DNA from: Parelaphostrongylus tenuis
Lineage: Eukaryota > Nematoda > Chromadorea > Rhabditida > Metastrongylidae
Length of the DNA stretch: 64,000 nucleotides
Assembly: GCA_019055375.1 (NCBI GenBank)
Contig: JAHQIW010004571.1
Location: forward strand, 62,001 to 126,000
Direction of reading: 5' to 3'
Every line of letters begins with the position of its first letter. The stretch's first letter is position 1. Both the position numbers and the translations under genes were made by a program. The notes below the pieces were generated by a model, which had not been told where the DNA came from, made no database searches, and saw only the letters and a program-made list of their open reading frames with translations. Positions 28,701 to 40,700 of the stretch are shown here, piece after piece.

Positions 28701-31700
28701 AATTCGGAAATGGAATTCTGGATTTCCTTCTTACTTAGCAGCACTCGGTTTGGAGTGTCACAGTCGGGTTGATGGATTGACAAGTAAGAAGAATACGCCG
28801 ATGGAATATTTATTAGGATAATTATTAGCAGTTACTAATAGACATTGGTGGAGAGTAGTTCTGTGGAACGACACTCAATAAGGTTCAGTAGTTGCTGGCG
28901 AAGCAGTAGGGGCTACTCACTATAGTATGGCTGTCAAATGAGCCTTAGAAAGCCGCGATCATCAGGAAGAAGTGAGGGCGGAGAGAGTGCATGCGAAGTC
29001 CGCCCATTTGCGGCGGTCTGCCTGCTCTCTACCGACCCTATTGCACGTTCAGCTACACTTCATTGTCCATTTTTGGTCCTAGAACGCTATGATTCCTGAT
29101 GTGTTCGCCATTCTCGTCGTAAATAACGGTTAGTGCTTGTCAACCACTTTTTCTATTTTTTTTCCGGTTTTTGTAACCAGCTTAAATTAATTCTGATGGT
29201 AGTCGCTTATTTGGAAAGACGAACAGCTGTTCGCTGTCGCTGCTTTTCACCCAGTGTCCCGATGGGTGACCGAGTGGGGATATGCATAACTCGGTTAGTA
29301 AGCTGTGGTATTGATCTGAAGCTGAAGAGGGAGCGGGAGAGGGCAAGGCTCTATGTGTGTATGCTGCCTCCTCAACATTCGAAACGAATGCGTGTCTTGC
29401 AACGACCTTAAACCCTCGTGACACTTTCGATCGTTGATGTCAATGAAACAAAAACTTGCATTCGTAATATGTCATTAGGGATTTTGTGGTAATTACTTCT
29501 TAGAATTACCACAGTAGTAGCAACACACGAGAGCGAAAAGCGAAAAAAAATCCCCACCGGCGTAACCGTTTCTATGGTATTTTTGAGATGCGTACAGAAC
29601 TGCATTGGTTACAGCTGCCCTGCTTGACACACTGATTCGTTAATTCGAACTGGCGTCCCGAGTAAATAGAGAAGCCCTGTTTTTTGTGTAGTCATTAGAA
29701 GATACCAGGCTTTATTTGGCAGAATGAAAGCATTGTCTTGATAAAGCGGTATGCCCCTCTTGAGTTTGGGCTAGATATGCATTCATTCGTCTCTACGATG
29801 CTTAATGGAGTTGCATGCATAGCGCATCCCTCTGGGATTGATCAACACTGAACGCTTTTACACTTATCGCTTTTATAGCGCTTTTACGACTGCAATCTGT
29901 ATTAGGTGATGCTAAAATAGATTCATGTAATAGATTTGCGTAATTCATGTGAATGTAGACCACGCTTAATGTTTGCGAGAGTAAAACTATAACTTTCAGA
30001 AATAGGCATTAGAGCGCAAACAGAGAATTCAAGAATGACGACTGGTCCCGTTTCCATCTTAGATATGATTTGTCCTAAAATGTATTTGCTAATACCCTAG
30101 AATTCCATAGATAAGAGAGGTCTAACTTTTGCAAAAAATAGGACGGGCAAACACGCGCGCTCTACGGTAATGAAATATGTTTTCAAGACGAAAGAACTCA
30201 ACTGAAATGAAAAAAACGAAAAAATTCATTGTAAGAAAAAATAGGTATAACGAAATTTCCGAAAAAAAAAAGTGAACCCACGCGCCTATTCTCCACCATA
30301 GACCGCTCCTATGTGTGGAGTTTTAGGGTATGTAGAAGAAAATGGAGGCTTCGTGGTTCAGCAGGTCATTGGAGATAAGTTTCGTCACTTTAGTTTCTAT
30401 CTGCAGAACGATTGTGGCAGTAAAGATGACTCTGCTGTATACAAGCTGTCCAGTAATTTGTCGGATCAAATGGTGGACATGACAATCCCTTGTCTCGCAT
30501 GTGACTTGTTACCACTCCGCTGCCCATTAAGCGATCGCGCTCGTTCGTCAGAAGCATTCATAGAGCTAATGACCGCACATCGAAGCAACGAACATGTGTT
30601 CGTCACTGGGTCTCCTTGTTTATCGCCCTGAATGTTTGCTTTTCGAAAAGAACGAAATCAGCTGTAAAATTAGTGAACAGCTGACATAGTAATCTGCATT
30701 ATGTACTGTGTGTGATTAGTAGATTGTTCGAAAAGTAATGAAGCATTGAACCTGTGCTCCTAAGGTGGAATATTCTGGCTTATAGTGAATTCTGTCACTC
30801 GAAATGAGAAACCATCAGAATGTAAGCAGTTTTGTCAACGAGAAAGAGGTTCATCAATACCGCCGGCGTAGAAGTTTGGACTTCTAAAAGCGATTAAGTC
30901 GTTGAAGGCAATCTAGACGTCCGCTTAGTTTCTGTAGCATTTATCGCACAGAAAGTTCTCGAATTGCTTAAAGAAGTAGCAGACAGTAGACGAGAGGTTC
31001 GACCCAGTTTGGCAAATGAGCAGAGTTTCATAACCCAGCTCCTTCATATTTTACAGCGTCGACAAAGTAACGGATAATAGATAGTGGTCCATATATTTGC
31101 TTTTATTGAAGCCTAGAAAGAATTCGTCGTTCTCTTCGTCATCTTCTATCACCTTTGCAACGTTCAATGTCGAACTCTCCACGATGATTTTTTTCCAGTC
31201 AAGCTTACACTGTGCATTCTTTAGCAATACGCTGGCTCCATATTCCTTAAATATTTCTAGCCACATGGTCTGATTACGTTCATGTTTGAATTGGGAAGAG
31301 TAAAGTTGTTTAAACTGCTTTTTCGACGTCTGAACTTCTATCCCATAAAATCTGTCAAAATACTGTTTGCAACAAATTTCATGTAAATGTATTAGAAACA
31401 TAGTAATTCTATAAATAATGCAGTTTGCGCTTAATATCACATCTATTATCCATCATGATTACAATTACATATACAATATATACATATCACTTTATTTGGT
31501 CCGTTTAACATTTTTTTTTCTTTTGACTGCGCGGATGCCAGTATTCTATCATCCAGTCGGTTTTCGAATTCTTCTTGGGCGTTGTAGAATACTGGTCGAG
31601 CACGTCTCCATGCAATCTCGAGGATAGCCGGGCGGTGGCGTTACATAGTGATTTCGTTGCTGACTGACGTGGAATGTGGGAGTGGAGGATCAGCTCCGTG

Positions 31701-34700
31701 TCGCACCGCGACAAAAATCACAACCACTCGGCCACGTCCTCCTTTCTCTCCATTTCGTGCATAATACCATATGATTCCACACATAATTGATTTGCAGAGG
31801 CGAATGTGCAAAGATTAGTCTTGCACTGGTTTAAGATACTTCGCCATTTGAAAAAGTAATGAAAAAATTTACAAAAAAGTGAAATAGAAAGTTCGACATT
31901 AATTTCCGCACACCTAACTATCAACCACCTTGAGCATTGATAGTGCAGGTTCAAATCGTTTTTTTTGAGGCTCAGAGCTATTGAAACTTTGTACTTGGGT
32001 TGCCCTTACGCGTTGTCAAATGAAGTCGTATGACGGGAAATAGTAGGCGTATATAATTCTGAACTAGCATCTTGCTAATAATGCTGAGCCTACAAATTAA
32101 ACTCCCCGAAAACGGCTACATTACCAAGTAGTACCGGAAGCCAAGTGAAAAAAAACATGTCGGTTCGTTATCTCTCTTCTCCACTCTCACAAACAAAAAA
32201 GCGCTTGTAAAAATATGTTGCGAACAGCATTCTGTGTGTGTATACAGAAAAAGAGAACTAAGTAGGATCCCTAAAACTGACTTGGCAGATAGCCATTTCT
32301 AGTGCCTACGGAAAGAAGGCTTCTCGATATGAGCTTTGATGAAATAACGCGCTTTGAAACGAGAATTCCAGTGAACAAAGCCCCTCTAAAAATTTATCCT
32401 ACAGTTTTTTCAGACGAAATAATCGCAGCTATCAAACGCTGTTTGAAAAGGGCAGACCTAGAGCTCTCGCTAATGATGACTGAAATTGCACCGCATACTT
32501 CGGAGCGCCTACGTTCCCAACCGCTTGTATGTCCATCTATGTGCAACACAAACGTGCATAATATGCTTCAACGGTAAAGACGGTAATTGCATTAGTAGGC
32601 GTATAGTTTGCCCAACCTCTTTTGAAACGTCCGTCAACTAGTAACTTGGGGAAACGGGTAGGCTATCTGAGTGCGCAAAAAAAAACCTGAGCGACAAGCA
32701 TAATAATCTGCCGCTCCCACTAAGCTCGCAAAGACCACTGGCACATAATGAGATGGATTTTGAAGTAGAAGTCGCCATCCTCGCATAGGACAGAAACCTC
32801 ATCGTAAGATTTTGAGAGCATTTTGGATAAACTTTATAACTTCGAGTATGGAAAGCCAAAGAGCATTGCCTCATAATCCCGTGTGATAAAGGCACAGTCT
32901 GATATTGTCTTGAGTGAGAGGTGCATTCATGGCCTATGTGATCTCTGCACGATTAGTCTCCATTTGGATAACCCAGTGGGAGGCTCATAAAAAGCAGTAA
33001 CTATGTTAGGAATTTCTATGTGTTTGACGATTTTTTATGTTGAAGTAATGGAGATGTTTGGCTGACTGGGTTGTGAGCAACCTGGTCTTCCCAGGCTCCG
33101 AAGAAAGAGAAACCGTCGGAACGTACACTTATCGAATTAATCGCATTGAAGCAACTCCACTTTTGCCTTGCAAGGAAAAAAACTAAGAATAATGAGAACT
33201 TTAGTCTTTATCCTTCTATCGACTCAAAGAAGGACTCATAAAATCTACAGATCTTTATCTACTAAGCGCAAGACTAAAGTATATTTCTGATTTTTCTCAA
33301 GTATGAAGTGTATCTCCCGCTTCTTTTCGCTTTCGTCTATCAAGAACGGTGAATAATCAGGCTAAGTAGGATACGCAAGATGCGATAATATATCCTAAAT
33401 TATCAATAGTTTTCACAGCTGCCTTACGTTGGAATTTCTAAGGATTCAAACATCATGTTCAGTCTCTTGATAATTATAATTTGAAACAGTATTAGGAAAA
33501 AAAAATCATTTTTCATAAATTTTTTACACCGTTGTGGCGACAAAAGAATTTTTTCTGAGTCTGTTAAGTTTCTAACTTTTTTGCTGCTTTACTTCAAAAA
33601 AAATTTGGGAAACATTTCTCCAAAAGGATCCACTTATAGGGATTCTACCAAATTTTGCGCTTAGAAAAAAGATTTTGATTTTGTCAGCTTTTACGTAAAG
33701 TGGATAGAAATAAGATGAGGCCACGTGGAAAATCGGTACTCCTAATTGTTAAGTTTTCTTTTTGCTTTGAAATACACTATTCGAATGATTGGTAGTGTGT
33801 GAGGTGTGAGTTGTCTGTGAGCTGAACATCAAGCCGAAGCTGCTTCTATCAAGAGCTTCTCACTAAGAAGCTGTTCAAACGACTTCCGATCACATAATTA
33901 TATGGATAGCATTTTTCGAAGAAGAAAAAAGATGCATAGTTAATATCACTGTCACTCTTACTATAGTAGTTAAGAAACCAGTAAATCGCACAAGGGAAAA
34001 GGAGTTTAACAGACGTCATGAATTTGTTCGTCTACCCCACTGAAGAGCAATTTCATTTGTGTTTGATATGCCTTTCTCGACTCTACACATCCCACGGGAG
34101 CGCTCCACCAATGTTACTAGCTGCGACTTTTGTTTACCAAACAAATTCTCCCCGTTGTTCTTATCCCTAAGGCATTGATGAGAGCTGTCTTCCTAAAGCA
34201 TCCCTGTAGCGCATAGAAAAAATATTTTCTAATTGCCTCGAAAGACCGACTTTCTTGAAACCTCGGCATATTAATAAAACTTTGAACATGAGAAGAAAAG
34301 CTTAGAAAACTGATCTTTATTTAAAGCTTCACGAGATTGGTATCTTTATCCCAATCGATTGTCCTTCTTTCCGGTCAATGGGTTTTCTCGTTTGCTTGTG
34401 GCTGACGTTTCAGCAAAGACACCTTCTTCAGGCCTGAACGTATTATTCGTTGTAACTTCAGTCAGTTTACATTAAAGTTGCAACGAGTAATAGTTCAGGC
34501 TTTGAAGAAGGCGTATTTGCTGAAACGTCAGCCACAAGCAACCAAGAAAACCCATTGACCGGAAAGAAGGACAATCGATTGGAAACAAGATACCAACCTC
34601 GTGAAGCTTCAAATAAAGATTAGTATTCTGAGCTTTTATTCTCATTTCCAAAGTTTCTAACTGTCATTTCACCAAGGCTCTGAAGAGGTTTTCTGGTTTA

Positions 34701-37700
34701 TGGGGTAAATAAGTTTAACAATCTAACATGGTCCTCCGATCTTTAACTTTTTTACTATTTTTCAGGATGATGGCAGCTCGGTCGGTTTTGAGATGGGTCG
34801 TCGTAAATTGCCGTCCATTCCGTCATACTCGTCCTATTCAACAACACCGCTATCTTATTCAGCACCACCAACTTCACTCAGCGGAACCCTCGGCATGCCT
34901 GCTCACTCTATTCTCCCTCTAGCTGTTCAAACTCAAACTGATTCCCTTAGACAAAGGCCTCTCAGGGCACAAACCTCCTCTGCACCAGTTTACATCAATG
35001 CTAGCGCTCCTATTCCGTCTACCTCTACTTGCTATTCACCATTCACCGTCAGTTCTACCTGCACACAAACAATTACCAACCTTTCTTCCTTTGAGAAACT
35101 GCCAAATGGTCAATTGTCTGCCGATTATGCACGTCCTTCCTCTGTAACTTCCGTTACCACATCATCTCCTACTCGACAACATGACCCTGCCATTTATCCA
35201 GGTGCTTCTTTCAAACCCACTGCCAAACATAAAACTGCTCTCCGTCAACCCGTGTCTGTCATCACAACTAAAGCATCTAATGCACCGAAAATTCCTAATA
35301 CTCTCGCTCGTGTTCTTTTGAAAAAGGAACTCAAAGAAGCACTTTCTCGTCGTCGAGAAGCATTGGAAGCTTGTGAGATCGAGGCAAACCAGCGGCAGTA
35401 CATTGTCCATAAAATGCTTGTTACCGGTTTACTTCCTGAAGCTCGTGAAGACGACATTCCGAAGGTCACTCCTTGCATGCTTCCCATTGAGCTCATTAGT
35501 GGTGCCAGAGTGATGCCGAAATCTGTACACACAGTTGCAACACAAAAGTCCGACCAAGATTTTCGGTTTCCCAGCTCGACATCATGCCATATTCAGCACA
35601 AACCTCATTCGACATCTTCGATAATTTCTCAAGAGAGTTCACCTTCAGTTCCTGTTTCTCGGGTTCAATTTAAGCCATCGACATCATTGCGCGCTCAGCT
35701 CGATATAGAAAGAAAGCCTCGCCACAAAGATCTTAGTAGTGCAAGGAATGTCGAGACTCAAACTGAGCAACACTTTCCCTTAGATTATTCACCCTCTACA
35801 CGCCAAAAGCCAACAACAAGTCGTGGACTGTCAAATCGGGCTTCCAGAAATAACGCCACTGTACAAACGAACGATTTATTAGAAGCAACGAGGAAGTATT
35901 TTGAAGACTACGATCGTCAACTTAATGAACTTGCGGAGAAAGCAAAACGTTCCGCACAGCGTAAGCAGTTTGATTTTCATGATGATGATCCGCTGAGTAG
36001 GGAGCAGCGTCGTCTACAACTAATAAACGAGCTAGCTCAACGCCGCGAGCGTATGCTTGCCCAAGTGGGTCTGCCATCAGAAACCATACCCTATCGATCC
36101 TATCAATCCCAACTAGCTCTCGACTCGTCAGGCTACTCACCAACTATTCCACAGTATGGATCCTTGCCCCGCATCGACTACTTATCTCGCAGTAGACGAT
36201 CTCCACTCAGTCATGACTTCACTGTTCGTGAACGGTTACCAACATCCTCCAATTCATTTTACAACTACCGTTCTTTGCCCCGTAATTACGAGCGGTCCCT
36301 TGGGCAGCAGGCTCCGATCCAGGTTGATTATGAGCAGTCTTTTGGCGCCAGACCCATTACTACCGGCACCACATCACGCTCTATGTTCGATCTACATTCG
36401 GATAATATCATTGACCCTCGCTATCGTCTGCCACCAACTCAAGTCCGTTCACTAAACTATTTGGATCAAATTGGGGTCGATCGAATGGATCCTCAAATTT
36501 ACTCCACTCAGTTGAGAGCTGATCCATATTTCACCAGCGGTGTCTATCCCAGTGATACAAATATCCTGACACAGCCGCTGAACGTCCGTCAGGATGACAT
36601 GGTCTCGCGTTATGCTAATTATCTGAATCAGCAGTTTCAAACTGGGTTGCTCAATCAGTGTGATCCATATCGGAGTTCCTACATGCCTTCCAGTGCACCT
36701 CCAGTCAGATACGATTCACAACCGACCGAACCGTATCTTACCACAACATCTTCCACATATTTGCCTTCATATACCTACTCTGAACCCGTTGGAGTGACAA
36801 ATCTACCATATGGAGCGCCTCAGGTGTACAGCAGGAATGAAATCGATTATGGTGCCCGCCCTCCGAATTACCCTTTAGATTATGGGAACAGGTTGTTACA
36901 ATCGACGGAATTTCCGCGTTTTGAAGACTCTTACTCCACTTCTTTATATAAAACCAGCAATGCTCACAGCGGCCAAGTACTACCACAAACTAGCCAGACA
37001 GTACCAAACTACATGACATCATACTCCAGTTACCCTTCCATGACATCTAGTGGTCTTCCATACATGGGTAAGAACACCGTCCGAACCTTGTCTGGAAATT
37101 TGATGCCGTCCGCCTACGACGCGCAATATCCGCGGGAAGATGCTTTAACAAGAATGTATGCGACCGTCGGTCGTAGACGTCCTGCCACTTCAGGTATGCC
37201 GGCCTACATGCAAGATGATGGTGCTCCTAGCCCTTCGTTTTTCGTGAATGATCGGTGAAACTTCACGATTGTTGCCATATTTGATGTGATGATGATACGT
37301 TTGAACAGTGCACACATTTAATTTATTGATAGAGATCTATTATGAATAAACTGTACAAAATTGTATACTTGTGAGAGCTTCCAAAAGTGTTGTCTAATTA
37401 TCGAAAGGTTAAACACTACATAAAATCAAGTGAACAACAGGGAAATTCAAATATCATAATGCGAAAATAACATGTGCAGAAAGTCCTGTGGTCTTCGCAC
37501 TTGATATAGCACAACACGGAATCATGAAGCAATCCGATTTTTTGTGGTAGTAAAGCTGACTTCAGAGAAGGTCTGTTTTCTGATTTAGACCTTCTCCCTG
37601 TTTTGTCTGGCCTTTTGTCGTGTTTTCAATCAATGTGTAATCAGTATAGCTTGTCTGCAAGGTACATAACATTCTTTCAAGTAATCAATAATGTGTCGCT

Positions 37701-40700
37701 GTATACCACATAAAATTGTTTTAAGCAATAATATGTCGCTATAGTACAAAGACCTATCGATGCGGACGACGAGCAAGTAGAGACGATCCAGAAAAGTCAG
37801 GAATAAGAAGTGCACCAGGAGAGAAAGAAATCGAGAGAATGCTTGTCGATAGTGAAACAACGGCGATGTAATCTGTATGCTATAACGGAAGAGCAATTTT
37901 TTAAAGAACTATAGCTTTTCAGAAACTGAAGAATCTGCCAAACAGGTGTTTTTCTCTTGTTCGCAGTTTCCATTTGATTTAACGCTGTATTTATGAACTC
38001 CACATTGAGACACAGCTCAACTGAGACAGTAACCTGAACGGTCTATGACGGAGGCCTTTCTATCCCCGAAAACATTTTTTTTTTTGGACAAGACTGAACA
38101 GAGGTGAATCCTGAGTTGAAATGGCATGTCATACTTTGTCAAGCTACGTTTATTGCTCATTACTTATCACTATTACTTATCAATTACCTCGCAGCTTTTC
38201 GTCTGCAAGAGTAGGTTGAGGAGACTGAAAACAAGCTTGTCTGTTTTAATTATTTATCCGCATGCACATTCGATCGAAGAACGAAAGTTAACGGAGAATA
38301 GAACAAGTAAAGTAAGACAGTCGTAGGTTAGGGATAACAGTGCACCGTTCAAACCCGTCATTATCCATCTCATTGGAGTTTTCCGTGCCATGAAAAGTGG
38401 AGAACTAGATCCTGCTTCTATGCACTTTATACTATTATAATTTGAATCGTATGGAATATTAGTGCAGCCTATGAGACTCTCCTTCTTTTACTGGTCGACG
38501 GATTATACACTTTCATTCAGAGTCGCATGGACGTAAACATTCCTTTAGCTTGGAAAAAACTTCGGATTATCCAGGGCCGGTGAAGCGTTTAGCCGAGGTT
38601 TGTTTGAGCCCACATAAACCGTCCATGAGGTGGACGAGACGTTTTATCGTTTGGTTTGTGCCTTATAGATGAAATCTACTCATCAAAAACCTCTTAAGGA
38701 TTGCGAAAAGAAGATTGTGGGGAATCGACGTACTGACGCCCTGTCTCACGATGGTCCCTCGTCAACAATTAAGCGAATTCTTCTAACCAGACGTTACAAG
38801 GACCACAATATTTACAATGGTAGTCGTTTGTTTAGAAAGCCATACTTACAAACAACTTGATATTGATAACATTAACTACTAAAAATGATTTTAGTACTCA
38901 TTATGCTTACAGGATTCTCATTTTATCTTATTCAAGGTTACTGTTCGATGTCGTTTCGACTATGTTTTCTGAATCAGAAACATTCATGCTCTTTAGTGCT
39001 ATAAAATGGAATTGACAACTTAAATCTTTGTTCTCCCTGGGCATAAACCGAATCACATGTGTACCCGTGCCTCTGTTGTTTTTACTTGAACCCTGAAAAA
39101 GGATGAAGCTCTCGGCGTTGATCAATCCCTGAGGAATGCGCCATGCATTCATCTTCAAAGTTCAACTTCGTTTGAGGTGATTGATTGCATATCTGGTCTT
39201 TACAATGACTCGCGGTTGTCTCCCGCTGTATCGAGCCAGCGCTGCTTATCCTCCAGATAAGTCTGAGATCCGTCTGGTACCAGTTTACCGACCCTGGAGA
39301 GATGGATGGCTTGGTGAGCCATAAGCGCAAAACCAAACCATCGACCATATGTGCGACGCAGGGTACCTCTAATCACTGCGCCGCATGCGCTCGACGTGAA
39401 CTTTAGTAGTTGATAATACTCCACGCATTTGTATAAAATAAAAAGTTGTAATAGCAACCATAGATAATCCTATTGGTTGTCGGGTAAGTCTAGCCATTAG
39501 ATTTCAATCATTCCGTCGTTCACTTAGTTCACTCTCACAGGGAGAATCACAATCATATCTGGTACAAAACTTTTTCTTAGTTTCTTGCGACTAGTCAGCC
39601 ATTGGTGAATTGCCTTGCTTTGTAATTGTAATGTTTTCATCTGAATCCTTGGAAAGTGATGTCGAACTTTTTCTAAGTTCAATAGATCCCGATTGGTGAC
39701 ATGAGTCTCTCCGGTGTGTATCCCTGCTCTTTACCCCTAAACGCAAAGGTCACAACGAGCTTGTGTGAAGATAAAAACAGTGCTGTCAACCGTTTTCTTG
39801 TAAAAATCGTTGAAAGCTGTGAAACTTCTTCAATCGAGAACGATAGGCTACTGTCTCTTGTGGCAATTCATGCTTTGTTGTGGATTTTCGGGCTTCTAGT
39901 TGAGAACTTTGATGATCCAGCAATATAACCCTAAGTGTGAAATGTGCCAATTCTCGACCCTTTGTAAAGACGGAATGTGGAAGCGTCTGATTGGAACATC
40001 TAAAGTAGCCTTCTTGGTGAATGAAACGTCAACATATGAATGAATCGGTCAGTGGTCGTTCCAAAACACAATGGGTGAGAAAAAAGACAAAGCAGCTACA
40101 ATGAGTGCTTTTATTCAAATGTTTGTAATTTCACTCGTTGTCGCTGGTGGAGAGTTGTGGTCCTATCACTTTTTGGCTCCCACGTCAGCCTGAAGCAACA
40201 TTTTGCCAAGAAACACAACTACAAGAGTGACGTCAAGGTCATCTATCCCAGAAGCACTACGCTAAGCGAGAGGTGCTGGAGGGCGAAACAAGACTGCTGG
40301 TCCACAAGAAACAAGTGCGAGGGCCTTAATTCCAACCTGAAACAAAAGTTTAACGCATCCGAGGCACACGCAAGCACTAGTGGCCGCGTGCATCGCTAAA
40401 GCATGCTGGAGAATGAACGTGCACAAGAAAGACTATATCGAAAGCTAACCAGATTGCCACGCTGCTCGTTCACGAACTCGAAGAGCTATATGACGAAAGC
40501 AGTGAGACTGCGCAGCGTAACTGCGACGAAAGTATGGGAGTCGACTCTGAGCCCCTAGACGTGGTAGAGACCGACCACTAATTTTGCCCTTGTAACTTCT
40601 TTGAAGAAAGCAATTGAAAGATATTTCAGAAATTGATGAGGCCAAAACTCTCCGAAAGGATCCGCTCATCTTTCGTTATAGAATACTTGTACATCGTTAT

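Larger units (their letters stand above)
28059..34765. other. 6.7-kb intron, repeat-rich
   Basis: Holds a family C fragment (about 28170-28480), a family B tail (29.8 kb), a Ser-type SINE head (31.7 kb), a candidate exon (32303-32526) and the family D foldback (34.3 kb). The remainder is AT-rich and featureless to me. Confidence 0.45.

Noticed and set aside
35245..35532. 95-codon minus-strand ORF in the giant exon
   Set aside because: Opposite-strand shadow of the 809-codon frame.
37560..37605. Hairpin GAAGGTC ... GACCTTC
   Set aside because: Only about eight base pairs with a 14-base loop; no U-tract or gene end tied to it, and eukaryotic genes do not use such terminators.
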